64,000 nt of DNA from an uncultured Christensenella sp. (GTDB lineage: Bacteria > Bacillota > Clostridia > Christensenellales > Pumilibacteraceae). Location: positions 62,001 through 126,000 of the forward strand of contig CAJUGC010000003.1 in assembly GCA_910585955.1 (NCBI GenBank), read 5' to 3'. The notes beneath the pieces were generated by a model that saw only the letters and a list, made by a program, of their open reading frames with translations, was not told where the DNA came from and did no database searches. The translations under genes were made by a program, and so were the position numbers. Positions 27,863 to 37,604 of this stretch are shown here, in pieces. Positions within the stretch are counted from its first letter, which is position 1. Each line of letters opens with the position of its first letter.

Positions 27863-27985
27863 TATATAATAAAAGTCGGGAAAGACCTTACTCTATCCCA
27901 ACTTCTTTACGAACTTGCTATTTGCTATCGCTTTAATCCCCAAGGATATTTATATTGTGTTAATTAGCTATCCCATAAACAAATC

Positions 27986-29635
27986 TTATATTATCTCAAA
28001 ATGTTTTAACGCCGCTTTAATTGCTTCGACCATTTGCGGGGTCGGGTGCGGACGAGGATGTTTTAATTCTTCCACTGCGTTGGGAGCGTCATACATTGGT
28101 AGTCCCTCATTTCTCTTCACTTCCGCAATGTAGCCCGTGTGAACCTTAAAACCGTAGTTTTCTTCTATCCAAGCCTGCATTTTCTTGTAAGTAGGCTTGT
28201 CTTTCGGCTTTCTTTGCTCTGCGCGCTCGGAAATTGCCGCCGTATCGAGTGTAGTATCGTCCACATCGATCTTCACTTCGATATGGCTATCGGGTTTTTT
28301 GTGGGATAATACTACCAGCGTCTCGACCGCCGTAGTTTGCGGGAACATATCGAACGGTACGGCCGATACGAGGTCGAAGCCGCATGAAAGAGCGGCGACG
28401 TCGCGGGCAAGCGTCGCGGGATTACAACTAATATACACTATCTTTTCGGGGCGGGAAGCAAGAATGCTTTGCAAGAACTTTTCCGCACAACCGGACTTCG
28501 GCGGATCGAGCACGACGGTCACTTTGTCTTTGCCGAAACTTTCGAGCACGCCGCCTATCTTTTCGGCGCAATCTCCGAGAATGAACGAAAGATTATCAAG
28601 CTCTTCCCTCTTTGCAAGCCGCTCTGCGACATCGACCGCCGCCTCCGAAATCTCTATGCCTACGACGCGCTTTGCCTTGCGCGCAAAGAGAGCGCTCATG
28701 ATCCCCGCGCCCGAGTATGCGTCTACGACGCTCGCTTTATCAGACACCTCGTCGAGAGCGGCGACATACAGCATTTCGCGCACTTTGCCGTTGACCTGAA
28801 AGAACGCCTGCGGGTGGGTTTCGACAGTCATATCCCCGAGCCTTGCCGTCGCCCGCCCATAGACGAGACGGCTTTTTTCGCCGAGAATGACGTTGTTTTT
28901 AGCCGTGTTGTAATTTATGTGCAACGATAGGTTTTGCGGCTTTTTTGCTTCAAGCTCCCGTTCGAGTGTGCGCTCGAACGCCTTTCTTTCACCGTTTAAG
29001 ACGTAAGTGAGCGAGATTTCGTTTTCCAGCGAGCGCACAATTATATGACGAAGATCGCCTTTTCCACTCTCGTCGTCATACCCGCCGAGTCCGTTGGCGA
29101 TGGCAAAATCGAAAGCCTTTTTCGCAGCTCGGAAAGTCGGTGCGCGCTGTAAAAGGCAGTCCCCTATTTCGACTATTCGGTGCGACTTTTTTGCGAACAG
29201 TCCTATTACGGTGCCGCGCTTTTTTTCGTACCTAACGGGAAGCGACAGCTTGTTTCTGTAGCCGAACGCCTCGGGAGACGGGACAGTCTGCGCCACGCCG
29301 AAATCCATGCCCGCATATTTCTTTAGTGAACTTGCGACAATGTTCCGCTTGAGACGGAGTTGCGCGTCATAGCCGAGGTGCTGAAGCGAGCAACCTCCGC
29401 ACTGCTTAAAGTAAGGACACGGCGGCTCGACTCGATCGCGAGAGGTCGTAATGAGCTTTACAAGCACGGCGTGCGCAAACGACGACTTTACGAGCACGAC
29501 TCGCGCCGAAACTTTTTCCCCGATCAGCGCGCCGGGAATAAAGACAGTAAGTCCTCCTATGTGAGTCACGCCCTCGCCGAACGCGCCCATGTCGTCTATC
29601 GTACACTCTATGACGTCGTTTTTCTCGATTTCCAA
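27986..29635 (-). CDS. rlmD: 23S rRNA (uracil-5-)-methyltransferase, RlmD/RumA family
   Basis: 549 residues. N-terminal TRAM domain (1-60), [4Fe-4S] cysteines in CPYFKQCGGCSLQ (near 73-82) plus a later one, the SAM fold with VVDAYSGAGIMSAL, DPPKSGC near 379 and the catalytic nucleophile in YISCNPATLARD near 405. It methylates uridine in 23S rRNA. A C-terminal tail of about 70 residues (YKKMQAWIEENYGFKVHTGYIAEVK ...) follows the catalytic domain; such tails occur in clostridial homologues and may bind nucleic acid. Its 3' end forms the border between the accessory island and core genes. RlmD versus the RlmCD-type paralogue cannot be decided here. Confidence 0.88.
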   Translation of the reverse strand: MEIEKNDVIECTIDDMGAFGEGVTHIGGLTVFIPGALIGEKVSARVVLVKSSFAHAVLVKLITTSRDRVEPPCPYFKQCGGCSLQHLGYDAQLRLKRNIVASSLKKYAGMDFGVAQTVPSPEAFGYRNKLSLPVRYEKKRGTVIGLFAKKSHRIVEIGDCLLQRAPTFRAAKKAFDFAIANGLGGYDDESGKGDLRHIIVRSLENEISLTYVLNGERKAFERTLERELEAKKPQNLSLHINYNTAKNNVILGEKSRLVYGRATARLGDMTVETHPQAFFQVNGKVREMLYVAALDEVSDKASVVDAYSGAGIMSALFARKAKRVVGIEISEAAVDVAERLAKREELDNLSFILGDCAEKIGGVLESFGKDKVTVVLDPPKSGCAEKFLQSILASRPEKIVYISCNPATLARDVAALSCGFDLVSAVPFDMFPQTTAVETLVVLSHKKPDSHIEVKIDVDDTTLDTAAISERAEQRKPKDKPTYKKMQAWIEENYGFKVHTGYIAEVKRNEGLPMYDAPNAVEELKHPRPHPTPQMVEAIKAALKHFEII

Positions 29636-29743
29636 AACAGTTCTCCTTTTTTACATTATACCGCCCGAAAAGGAAAAAGTCAAGGCGCGCACAAAAATTC
29701 CGAGCTCTTTGCCTCCTTCGCAACGATTTTCACACGGCGTTCA

Positions 29744-29783
29744 TGCGCAAACGGTTGCGCAAACGGCGAAAATATGGTATAAT
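29744..29783 (+). promoter_or_regulatory. Citrate synthase promoter with palindromic operator
   Basis: TTGCGC (29755-29760) and TATAAT (29778-29783) with a 17-base spacer, about 130 bases upstream of the citrate synthase start. A perfect palindrome TGCGCAA-ACGG-TTGCGCA (29744-29761) covers the -35, and the half GCGCAAACGG is repeated in tandem. This is the geometry of a repressor operator. Confidence 0.7.
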
Positions 29784-29915
29784 ATTATAAATATCAAGAA
29801 TGCTTTTTTTATCGGCGACAAAACGCAATATGTAAAGAAACCTCAACGCTTTTCAAAAGATATATAAAAGCGCATTGATTTTTTCATAAAAAATATCGCA
29901 AAAAGGAGACAACCA

Positions 29916-31310
29916 ATGACCGATTTCGAAATGCTACTTGCCGAAGTCATGCCTAAAATAGAAAAGCTGTCCGTACTCGCCGAGGAAAATTCCGTCATAG
30001 ACAACTCGTTCTATTACAAGTTCGACGTAAAACGCGGACTCAGGGATCTCAGCGGCGCGGGCGTGCTCGCGGGACTGACGGAGATAAGCGACATTCAGTC
30101 GTTCGAACGGGACGCGGAAGGACATGACATTATCGGCGCGGACGGCAAAAAAATCCCGTGCAAAGGCGTGCTTCGTTATCGCGGCTTGGACATCAAGGAC
30201 ATAGTGCGCGGATGCATCGCCGACAACCGTTACGGTTACGAAGAAGTCGTCTATTTGCTCCTTTTCGGCGAATTGCCGACCGAAAAACGGCTCAATTCGT
30301 TCAAAAAGATTCTCGGCGGCTTCCGTACTCTTCCCGTATCGTTCGTGCGCGATGTGACGATGAAAGCGCCGTCGACCGACATGATGAACGGGCTGGCGAG
30401 AAGCGTGCTTACGATGTATTCGTACGACGACAATCCCGACGACATATCGATTTCCAATGTACTGAGACAATGCCTGCAACTTATAAGTCAAATGCCCATA
30501 ATGGCAGTGTATTCCTACCGAGTATTCAAGTACTATCACGAGTACAATTCGCTTATAATTCATAAGCCGCACCCCGAACTCTCGACGGCGGAAGCTATGC
30601 TTGCCCTCATGCGCGACGACGAGAATTATACCGAACTCGAAGCGCGCGTTCTCGACATGATGCTCATTCTTCACGCCGAGCACGGCGGAGGCAACAACTC
30701 GACTTTCACGACGCACGTCGTCTCCTCGTCGGGCACGGACACATATTCGGCGGTAGCGGCGTCGCTCGGCTCGCTTAAAGGTCCGAGACACGGCGGCGCG
30801 AACATCAAAGTAGTCAAAATGTTCGAGGACATGAAGGAAAATCTGCGCTCGAGAAGCGACGGCGACGTATGCGATTACCTCAACAAACTTCTTGATAAGG
30901 AAGCGTTCGACCGCTCGGGGCTAATTTACGGAATGGGTCACGCCGTATACTCGCTGTCCGATCCTCGCGCCGACATTATGCGCGCCTATGTGGAAAGACT
31001 TGCCGACGAAAAAAACCGCCACGAGGATTATGAACTGTACGCCAAAATAGAGCGGCTCGCGCCCGAAGTAATAGGGGCGCGGCGGGCTATTTACAAAGGC
31101 GTCGCGGCAAACGTAGACTTCTATTCGGGCTTTGTAAACTCCATGCTCGGCATACCGCTCGAACTGTTCACGCCTATTTTCGCCGTCTCGCGCATGGCGG
31201 GCTGGGCTGCGCACCGCATAGAGGAGCTTTCCAACAAGGGCAAGATAATCCGCCCGTCGTACCGTTCGGTCTCTCCTATCCGCGAATATATCCCGCTCGA
31301 AAAGAGATAG
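29916..31310 (+). CDS. gltA: Citrate synthase
   Basis: 464 residues, ATG behind AAAAGGAGA. Catalytic residues are in HAEHGGGNNSTF (His near 254), GSLKGPRHGGAN (His near 293) and the substrate-binding YGMGHAVYSLSDPRA. LRYRGLDIKDIVRG is the usual N-terminal signature. It condenses oxaloacetate and acetyl-CoA into citrate in the cytoplasm, feeding glutamate synthesis by the oxidative branch. It is longer than typical E. coli-type enzymes at the N-terminus, as in many Firmicutes. It has its own promoter with a palindromic operator and is followed by a small gene 33 bp downstream. Confidence 0.96.
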   Translation: MTDFEMLLAEVMPKIEKLSVLAEENSVIDNSFYYKFDVKRGLRDLSGAGVLAGLTEISDIQSFERDAEGHDIIGADGKKIPCKGVLRYRGLDIKDIVRGCIADNRYGYEEVVYLLLFGELPTEKRLNSFKKILGGFRTLPVSFVRDVTMKAPSTDMMNGLARSVLTMYSYDDNPDDISISNVLRQCLQLISQMPIMAVYSYRVFKYYHEYNSLIIHKPHPELSTAEAMLALMRDDENYTELEARVLDMMLILHAEHGGGNNSTFTTHVVSSSGTDTYSAVAASLGSLKGPRHGGANIKVVKMFEDMKENLRSRSDGDVCDYLNKLLDKEAFDRSGLIYGMGHAVYSLSDPRADIMRAYVERLADEKNRHEDYELYAKIERLAPEVIGARRAIYKGVAANVDFYSGFVNSMLGIPLELFTPIFAVSRMAGWAAHRIEELSNKGKIIRPSYRSVSPIREYIPLEKR

Positions 31311-31343
31311 CGCGGACTCATTATATAAGGAAAATCGACTCCC

Positions 31344-31712
31344 ATGCTGAAAATAGACAAAGATAAAAATCAAGAGTTCTATAATTCATTTACGCCCTGC
31401 AACTGTGCTTATTGCCGGAATTTTTACAAGCAAATTAAATCGGCTTGTAAAGATTTGACCGATTTTTTTCATGAATATAACATCGATATAGCAAAACCGT
31501 TTGAGCTGATATCGATAGAATCAGACCGTTTGATCGAATATGCGAGTTGTCAATATTTGGTGTTCGGCGAATGTTCTGACAAGCTCGATATTTCTGTCGG
31601 CGGAATGAATATAACAAGGAATATCGACTGTCATCCGTCGACGAAAGAATATGACCGACCGCATTTCATATTGGATTTTTCCGTCTCTTTACCGTACTTG
31701 ATCGAAGAATAA
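31344..31712 (+). CDS. Conserved small cysteine-bearing protein, unknown function
   Basis: 122 residues; AAGGA upstream of the ATG. The N-terminal FTPCNCAYCRNFYKQIK holds three close cysteines, followed by a two-domain-like body (KPFELISIESDRLIEYASCQYLVFG). No catalytic motif is recognised. Similar uncharacterised clostridial proteins share the pattern CxCxxCRNF (recollection only). Co-transcribed with citrate synthase by position, ended by a bidirectional terminator. Confidence 0.6.
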   Translation: MLKIDKDKNQEFYNSFTPCNCAYCRNFYKQIKSACKDLTDFFHEYNIDIAKPFELISIESDRLIEYASCQYLVFGECSDKLDISVGGMNITRNIDCHPSTKEYDRPHFILDFSVSLPYLIEE

Positions 31713-31736
31713 CAGATTTGGATTTACAGCACATTA

Positions 31737-31777
31737 AAAAACTCTCGGCGCGTTTTGTATCGTTTCGAGAGTTTTTT
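31737..31777. terminator. Bidirectional intrinsic terminator
   Basis: AAAAACTCTCG (31737-31747) pairs perfectly with CGAGAGTTTTT (31766-31776), with T-runs on both strands. It lies between the convergent 31344 and 31886 genes. Confidence 0.85.
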
Positions 31778-31885
31778 GCCACATAACAGTAATAGTCTTT
31801 CTATTTCTACGTCGGCGCAGATATACTTTATTTCGCCGGCAAAATATCGAAAAAAGGAATTTGTCAACACAAAAATTCTTTGATC

Positions 31886-33055
31886 TCAAATCGCTTCGGC
31901 TTTTTTCTCCTCAAATTTAGCTCTGTTTTCGGCAACCGCCGTTTCAAACATTTTTTCCATTTCTCTCACGCAATTTTCCACGCGGAACTGTTTTGCATAC
32001 TCCGTATACCTTTCGGACAGTTCGGCTTTTTCCTCGGGATGTTCGATAAAGTAGTCGATTTTTTCGCGCAGACTCTCGGATTTGCCCGCCTGGAAGAGAT
32101 TGCGATCGTCAAGCGCGAACTGCTTTGTCGCCGTCGTCGGGCTATCCGATATTACGGGCACGAGTCCGCAAGCGAACGCCTCCATACACGATATGGCTTC
32201 TATTTCGGCGTCGGACGCATGGACGTACAAATCGCTGTAACAAAGTACGTCGCGAAGTTCCTCCTGCGAACAGAATTTGAAAACGGGTCGATTATCCTTA
32301 GGCAACAATTTTTCCGCGAGTTTTCTGAGTTTCTTTTCCCACGGTCCGCGCCCGCAGAACACAAGACCTATCCGATCGCGGTATTTACTCGAAGCAGCCG
32401 CCTCTATAATAAGGTCTTGACGTTTTTCGCGAGAAAGCCTGCCGGACATGGTTATAACGTACTTGCCTTCAAGTTCGGGCGGACGCACCGACTCTACCTT
32501 ATGGAAAAATTCGTTGTAGCCGTTGGAAATGACGTGCTTTTGCGCAGTATAACCGTGCGCGTCCAAAATGTCGGCAAGCATTCGGCTCGGACAGTGGATA
32601 TGCTCGAACTGATTGTAAAACGACTTAAAGCCCAAATAGATCGCGTCGTTCAAGGGCTTTATCTTGCCGCACTTGACGGACGAAGTAATGTTCTCCGGCT
32701 GTACATGGAAAGCCGCAGTAGAGGGAACGCCGAGCTTGTCCGCGATCTGCTTGCCGACTTTTTCGAGTTTGAACGGCAGGTAAAAGTGAACGAGATCGGC
32801 TCCGCCAATCGCGTCGATAAGCACGTTTTCGTCGGGCTTTCCGAATTCCATACCCTGCGAACGAATGAACTTCATAACGAGCGGGAAAGTGCGCTTGGGG
32901 ACAACATAGACGTTTTCTTCGTCCACACCTTGCATACTCGTAACTATGCGCACGGTGTGTCCGTGCTCTCTCATGACTGCAGCAAGGTGCATGGCTGTCG
33001 CCGTCGTTCCGTTCGATTTATCTCCGTACTGGTCCATAACTATGGTTATTGTCAT
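31886..33055 (-). CDS. Glycosyltransferase family 4
   Basis: 389 residues, ATG behind GGAGATATT. GT4 layout: N-terminal YGDKSNGTTATAMHLAAVMREHGHTVRIV, acceptor domain AAFHVQPENITSSVKC, then SGRLSREKRQDLIIEA (near 205) and the donor-binding EIEAISCMEAFACGLVPVISDS with the E(x7)E motif near 297-305. It resembles diacylglycerol glucosyltransferases of Firmicutes, so membrane glycolipid synthesis is a reasonable guess, not proven. No membrane segment. Single-gene transcription unit on the minus strand. Confidence 0.88.
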   Translation of the reverse strand: MTITIVMDQYGDKSNGTTATAMHLAAVMREHGHTVRIVTSMQGVDEENVYVVPKRTFPLVMKFIRSQGMEFGKPDENVLIDAIGGADLVHFYLPFKLEKVGKQIADKLGVPSTAAFHVQPENITSSVKCGKIKPLNDAIYLGFKSFYNQFEHIHCPSRMLADILDAHGYTAQKHVISNGYNEFFHKVESVRPPELEGKYVITMSGRLSREKRQDLIIEAAASSKYRDRIGLVFCGRGPWEKKLRKLAEKLLPKDNRPVFKFCSQEELRDVLCYSDLYVHASDAEIEAISCMEAFACGLVPVISDSPTTATKQFALDDRNLFQAGKSESLREKIDYFIEHPEEKAELSERYTEYAKQFRVENCVREMEKMFETAVAENRAKFEEKKAEAI

Positions 33056-33292
33056 AATTCAATATCTCCGTTTCATGTCTCTCAGGCGATTTTACGCCCA
33101 CATTCTTTTGTAATTATAAAATCCTTTTATTAAAAGAACATTAGAAAAACATTACGCTTTCGTAATTCTACGCTCCGCTTTGACTTTGCGCGAATGAAAA
33201 ACTCAGTTGCAATACGAATATTATTCCCGATCATGCACTTTTATACGCAACAAAAAAGCGGCTCGCTCTCTGCGCTCCGCCTTAAAGCATTT

Positions 33293-33925
33293 CTATTTAT
33301 TGAAAGTCACGCCTTCCACTTTGAAGTAACTGCCGCACACATCGCACTTGCCTATCGTCGTCATGCCCTCGTGCACAAAGCCGCAGTTGTCGTCGTCTAC
33401 AAGCGACATAACGTCGCCGCAAGTCGAACAGCGATTGGGCATTATGTATACGTTCTCTTTTTTGCCGTCCATATAGCGCACGCGAATAAACAGCCTATTT
33501 TCAAACTTCTCGCACTTTTTGCAATAGAATACGGCGTTGAACGCAAGACTTCCCTCTATGGACGCCGCCATAGCCCACTTGTTCTTGCTTATTTGAATTT
33601 TGTCGCTTACGGGCGGAACCATCAGACGCGTATACGCCGTGTTTGCCGCGAGTTCCTCCGGGTCGAACATATGTACCGTATTGGGGAACAACTCGTAATT
33701 TATATTGGTCAGATACTCGGCATGGTTGAGATAGAAATTATAATGCGCGTATTTCGGTTTTTTCGACTCTATACCCACCAGCATGGAGAACAGCTTTTCG
33801 CTCTCTTTTTTATCGGTCACTCTCGCGACCGCGTCTTTGAGGGACTGCAGATCGCTTTCCGCCCCCACCTTAAAGCTCGCTTTGTTCAGGCAATCGTGGC
33901 ATTTGAGGTTTATTATCTTCGACAT
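33293..33925 (-). CDS. Zinc-ribbon protein of unknown function
   Basis: 210 residues, ATG behind AAGGAGAG. Three CxxC pairs: CHDC near residue 9, CKKC near 133, CSTC near 165, and CDVC near 194, giving two likely zinc ribbons around a central domain. The middle (SEKLFSMLVGIESKKPKYAHYNFYL) is unrecognised. No signal or membrane segment. Neighbours on both sides are separate units. Function unknown. Confidence 0.7.
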   Translation of the reverse strand: MSKIINLKCHDCLNKASFKVGAESDLQSLKDAVARVTDKKESEKLFSMLVGIESKKPKYAHYNFYLNHAEYLTNINYELFPNTVHMFDPEELAANTAYTRLMVPPVSDKIQISKNKWAMAASIEGSLAFNAVFYCKKCEKFENRLFIRVRYMDGKKENVYIMPNRCSTCGDVMSLVDDDNCGFVHEGMTTIGKCDVCGSYFKVEGVTFNK

Positions 33926-34037
33926 TATCGTCTCTCCTTATATAAGGGAACTCTTGATGTAAGACTATTTTACCACAAACAATAGGAATTGTAAACTGTT
34001 TTAAGTCTAAATTCCCTTCATACCTTATATTAACCGC

Positions 34038-34886
34038 CTACGACGGCTGTTCTTCAATCCTTAACGTCTCTATGAGAAGTTGCGGACGGTTTAATACGCG
34101 CGGTATGGGACTTGACGAACCCAGCCCGCCGCTGACTATCATGGTAGTGCCGCTCTCGTCGTACCGCCCGACGACGTAATGCGGACGGAATTTTTCGCCC
34201 GGCGTAAATACCGCTCCTATAAACGGAAATCTGACCTGTCCCGCATGGGCGTGCCCCGACAGCACGAGATCGAACCCCGCTTCGACATAGGCGCTCATAA
34301 ACTCGGGACGGTGCGAAATCAAAAGATTGAACTTATCGCTTTGGACAAGCTTTCGTATCTTACCTGCGAAAACCGCCGAATTTTCGCTTCCTCGCTCCAT
34401 GTAAAAACGCGGATCCTTTGCTCCCGACAACGCAATATCTCCGTCTCCGTGAAGAAGAAGCACGGTTTCATCCTCAAGCACATGCACGCTGAGTTCGCGC
34501 ATTTCATTTACGAAAGTCGGATACTCGTCTACATAGCGCTCGTGATTGCCGCAAGCGTAATAGACGGGCGCGATCGAAACGAGACTGTCTATAAGCGCAA
34601 GCGCGTTCTTTCTTCTGCGGCTTTGGATCATATCGCCGCTTATGACGACAATATCGGGAGATTCTTTCGCCACTCTGTCTGCGACGCGCTTCCCGCCCTT
34701 ACCGTAATACTTATTGTGGTAGTCGGAAATATGAGCTATTTTAAATCCGTCGAAGCTTTCGGGGAGTTTTGTGCTCTTGTATGTATAGCGCACCGTTCTC
34801 ACCGCATTATTCCAATATATGAGCGCGACCGTAAAAAGCACGGCGATCGCGGCAATACCTATTATAAGCCAAACCCACCACTTCAT
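34038..34886 (-). CDS. Membrane-anchored metallophosphoesterase (YaeI/YkuE type)
   Basis: 282 residues. One N-terminal membrane helix (LIIGIAAIAVLFTVALIYW). Calcineurin-like motifs in order: HISDYHNKYYG near 52 (D, H), VVISGDMIQS near 78, ACGNHERY near 113, LISHRPE near 194 and LSGHAHAGQVRFPFIGAVF near 213. The full set of metal ligands is present. Relatives include YaeI and YkuE; YaeI was linked to UDP-diacylglucosamine hydrolysis. The exact substrate here is unknown. Confidence 0.9.
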   Translation of the reverse strand: MKWWVWLIIGIAAIAVLFTVALIYWNNAVRTVRYTYKSTKLPESFDGFKIAHISDYHNKYYGKGGKRVADRVAKESPDIVVISGDMIQSRRRKNALALIDSLVSIAPVYYACGNHERYVDEYPTFVNEMRELSVHVLEDETVLLLHGDGDIALSGAKDPRFYMERGSENSAVFAGKIRKLVQSDKFNLLISHRPEFMSAYVEAGFDLVLSGHAHAGQVRFPFIGAVFTPGEKFRPHYVVGRYDESGTTMIVSGGLGSSSPIPRVLNRPQLLIETLRIEEQPS

Positions 34887-34955
34887 CGCATTACCTTCCT
34901 GTATATATATTTAGCCGCTCACGCCCCATTTTATTCCTTATGGGAAATTAAAGCA

Positions 34956-34985
34956 AAGGAAGCCGATACGCCGACCGACTCCCTT
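34956..34985 (-). terminator. Terminator-like hairpin after gyrA
   Basis: AAGGAAGCCGAT (34956-34967) pairs with ACCGACTCCCTT (34974-34985) as a 12-bp stem containing G-U pairs with a six-base loop. On the minus strand it is followed by TTGCTTTAATTT. It starts about 16 bases after the gyrA stop. Confidence 0.55.
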
Positions 34986-35001
34986 CCCGTTCTATCTTTT
35001 T

Positions 35002-37509
35002 TTAAGACTGACTTTCTTCTTCCTCTATTTCTATTTCGGGAGAAGCGACCGCCACGCCGACTACGCAACCTTGATTTTTGAGTTTCATGATGCGCACGCC
35101 TTGCGTGTCTCTGCCGATCTTCGAGATCTCTTTGGCTCTCATTCTGATGATTATGCCGTTGTCTGCTATGAGCATTACGTCGTCGTCGGGGTTTATTTGC
35201 TTCATGTTGACGAGCTTGCCCGTCTTTGCCGTAAATGTGCCCGCCTTTATGCCTTTGCCCGCACGCGACTGGAGACGGTAGTCGTTCAGATCCGTGCGCT
35301 TGCCGTAGCCGAACTCGGAAACGGTTATTATCTCGTGTCCGTCCTTAACGACGGTCATATCGACGATCTCCTCGTCGTCGCCTATCTTCATGGCTCGCAC
35401 GCCTTGCGTATCTCTGCCCATCATGCGCACGTCGTCCTCGGCAAAGCGTATGCACTTGCCAGACGAAGAAGCTACGAGTATCTCGTCTCTGCCGTTCGTG
35501 AGCTGTACGGAAATGAGCTCGTCTCCCTCGTTGAGCTTTATCGCTATCTTTCCGACTTTTCTTATGGACGCAAATTCAGTGAGCGACGTCTTTTTGATGA
35601 GGCCGCGCTTTGTAGCCATCAAGAGATTTCCCTGTCTGCCGCCCTCTTCTATCCTTATGACGGCGTTGACTTTTTCTCCGTCGTCGAGGTTTAAAAGATT
35701 TACAATCGCTCTGCCTCGAGCCGTACGTTCCGCCTCAGGCACTTCGTATGCCTTTATCGCATAGACCTTGCCGCGGTTTGTGAAGAACAATAGGTCGTCG
35801 TGCGTACACGTTACGAACATTGTTTCCACAAAATCTTCTTCCTTGGGCTTGTGAGCTGTTATGCCCTTGCCGCCGCGGTGTTGTACTTTATATTCGGATG
35901 TCGGAAGGCGCTTGACGTAACCGAAGTGAGTCATGGATATGACTACGTCCTCGCGTTCGATAAGGTCTCCTATATCTATTTCGTCGTAATCGACGCAGAT
36001 CTCCGTCTTTCTCGGCGTACCGTACTTTGTCTTTATCTCCTCAAGCTCCGTGCCGATAATATCGAGTACGCGCCTGGGCGAAGCGATTATGCTCTTTAGG
36101 TCGGCTATCTGTATCTGAAGCTGCGCAAGATCGTTCTTTATCGACTCTACTTCGAGACTCGTGAGTCTTTGAAGTCGCATTTCGAGAATGGCGTTTGCCT
36201 GTTTGTCGGAGAGATAGAACTCCGACATGAGCTTTTCCGCCGCTTCGAATTTGTCACGGCTGCCCTTTATTATCTTTATTACCGCATCGATATTCGTAAG
36301 AGCTTTTACGAGGCCTTCGAGGATATGCTCGCGTTCCTGAGCTTTGTCGAGGTCGTACTTTGTGCGACGAAGCACAACTTCCTTTTGATGCTCGAGGTAG
36401 TAATACAACATTTCCTTGAGATTTAAGATCTTAGGCTCGCCGTTTACGAGCGAAAGGAAAGTTATGCCGTCCGAGGTCTGAAGATTCGTATGCTTATACA
36501 GCATATTGAGTACGACTTGAGCCTGAGCGTCGCGCTTTATCTCTACGACTATGCGAAGCCCCTCTCTGTCCGATTCCTCGTTTATAGCGGAAATGCCCTC
36601 TATACGCTTATCCTTGACGAGGTTCGCCATTGTCTTTATGAGTTCGGCTTTATTTACCTGGTAAGGAAGTTCGGTTATGACTATTCTCTGCCGCGGCTGT
36701 CCGCCGTCTCTCGACGTATATTCTTCTATCTCGCATTTCGAGCGAATTACCACGCCGCCGTGACCCGTGCGGTAGGCGCAACGAAGGTTGGCTCTTCCCA
36801 TAATTATGCCGCCCGTAGGATAGTCGGGTCCGGGCACATATTGCAAAAGCTCTTCCGCCGTAAGATCGGGATTTTCTATGAGCGCCTGCACGGCGTTTAT
36901 GACCTCGACGAGGTTATGCGGCGGAATATTCGTAGCCATACCGACGGCTATACCGTCGCTGCCGTTTACAAGAAGGTTGGGGAAACGCGACGGGAGCACG
37001 GTAGGCTGCTGAAGCGTGTCGTCGAAGTTCGGATACCAATCGACTGTTTCCTTGTCGATGTCACGGAGCATTTCGCTCGCGATCTTGGAAAGACGCGCTT
37101 CCGTGTAACGCATTGCCGCGGGAGGATCGCCGTCCACGCTGCCGAAGTTGCCGTGACCGTCTACAAGCGGCTCGTTTATCGAGAAGTCCTGCGCAAGGCG
37201 CACAAGAGCGTCGTAAACCGAGCTGTCGCCGTGCGGGTGATATTTACCGAGCACGTCGCCGACGATACGCGCGCACTTTCTGTGCGGCTTGTCGGAATAG
37301 AGGTTCAACTCGCCCATCGAATAGAGTATGCGGCGATGAACGGGCTTTAAGCCGTCACGAACGTCCGGTATGGCGCGCGAGACGTTGACAGCCATAGCGT
37401 AGGCGATGAACGACTTTTTCATTTCGTCCACGACTTGACGCTTGATTATCTTCGTATTGTCGACGTGTTTTATTTCTTCGTCGGAAAATTTTCTCTTTCT
37501 TTCTGCCAT
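35002..37509 (-). CDS. gyrA: DNA gyrase subunit A
   Basis: 835 residues, full length; ATG behind AGGAG. The breakage-reunion domain carries the catalytic Tyr in AAMRYTEARLS. The quinolone-determining region reads HPHGDSSVYDALVR, with Ser and Asp at the E. coli Ser83 and Asp87 positions, so no classical resistance change. The C-terminal beta-pinwheel has the GyrA-box QHRGGKG, which distinguishes it from ParC. With GyrB it introduces negative supercoils. gyrB lies upstream on the same strand, 221 bp away, and that gap holds an unusual hairpin-rich element. Confidence 0.97.
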   Translation of the reverse strand: MAERKRKFSDEEIKHVDNTKIIKRQVVDEMKKSFIAYAMAVNVSRAIPDVRDGLKPVHRRILYSMGELNLYSDKPHRKCARIVGDVLGKYHPHGDSSVYDALVRLAQDFSINEPLVDGHGNFGSVDGDPPAAMRYTEARLSKIASEMLRDIDKETVDWYPNFDDTLQQPTVLPSRFPNLLVNGSDGIAVGMATNIPPHNLVEVINAVQALIENPDLTAEELLQYVPGPDYPTGGIIMGRANLRCAYRTGHGGVVIRSKCEIEEYTSRDGGQPRQRIVITELPYQVNKAELIKTMANLVKDKRIEGISAINEESDREGLRIVVEIKRDAQAQVVLNMLYKHTNLQTSDGITFLSLVNGEPKILNLKEMLYYYLEHQKEVVLRRTKYDLDKAQEREHILEGLVKALTNIDAVIKIIKGSRDKFEAAEKLMSEFYLSDKQANAILEMRLQRLTSLEVESIKNDLAQLQIQIADLKSIIASPRRVLDIIGTELEEIKTKYGTPRKTEICVDYDEIDIGDLIEREDVVISMTHFGYVKRLPTSEYKVQHRGGKGITAHKPKEEDFVETMFVTCTHDDLLFFTNRGKVYAIKAYEVPEAERTARGRAIVNLLNLDDGEKVNAVIRIEEGGRQGNLLMATKRGLIKKTSLTEFASIRKVGKIAIKLNEGDELISVQLTNGRDEILVASSSGKCIRFAEDDVRMMGRDTQGVRAMKIGDDEEIVDMTVVKDGHEIITVSEFGYGKRTDLNDYRLQSRAGKGIKAGTFTAKTGKLVNMKQINPDDDVMLIADNGIIIRMRAKEISKIGRDTQGVRIMKLKNQGCVVGVAVASPEIEIEEEESQS

Positions 37510-37604
37510 AACATTCTCCTATGACCTTTTTTAGAAAAACTTTGCAAATTACCTAAATACTGTTTCTTTCGAAACGGCAGTCTCGCCGATTCAAGCTTCT
37601 GTAC

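Noticed and set aside
27863..27985. Attachment site at the right end of the island
   Set aside because: No direct repeat with the 13.08-13.12 kb region could be found by eye, so no att site is claimed.
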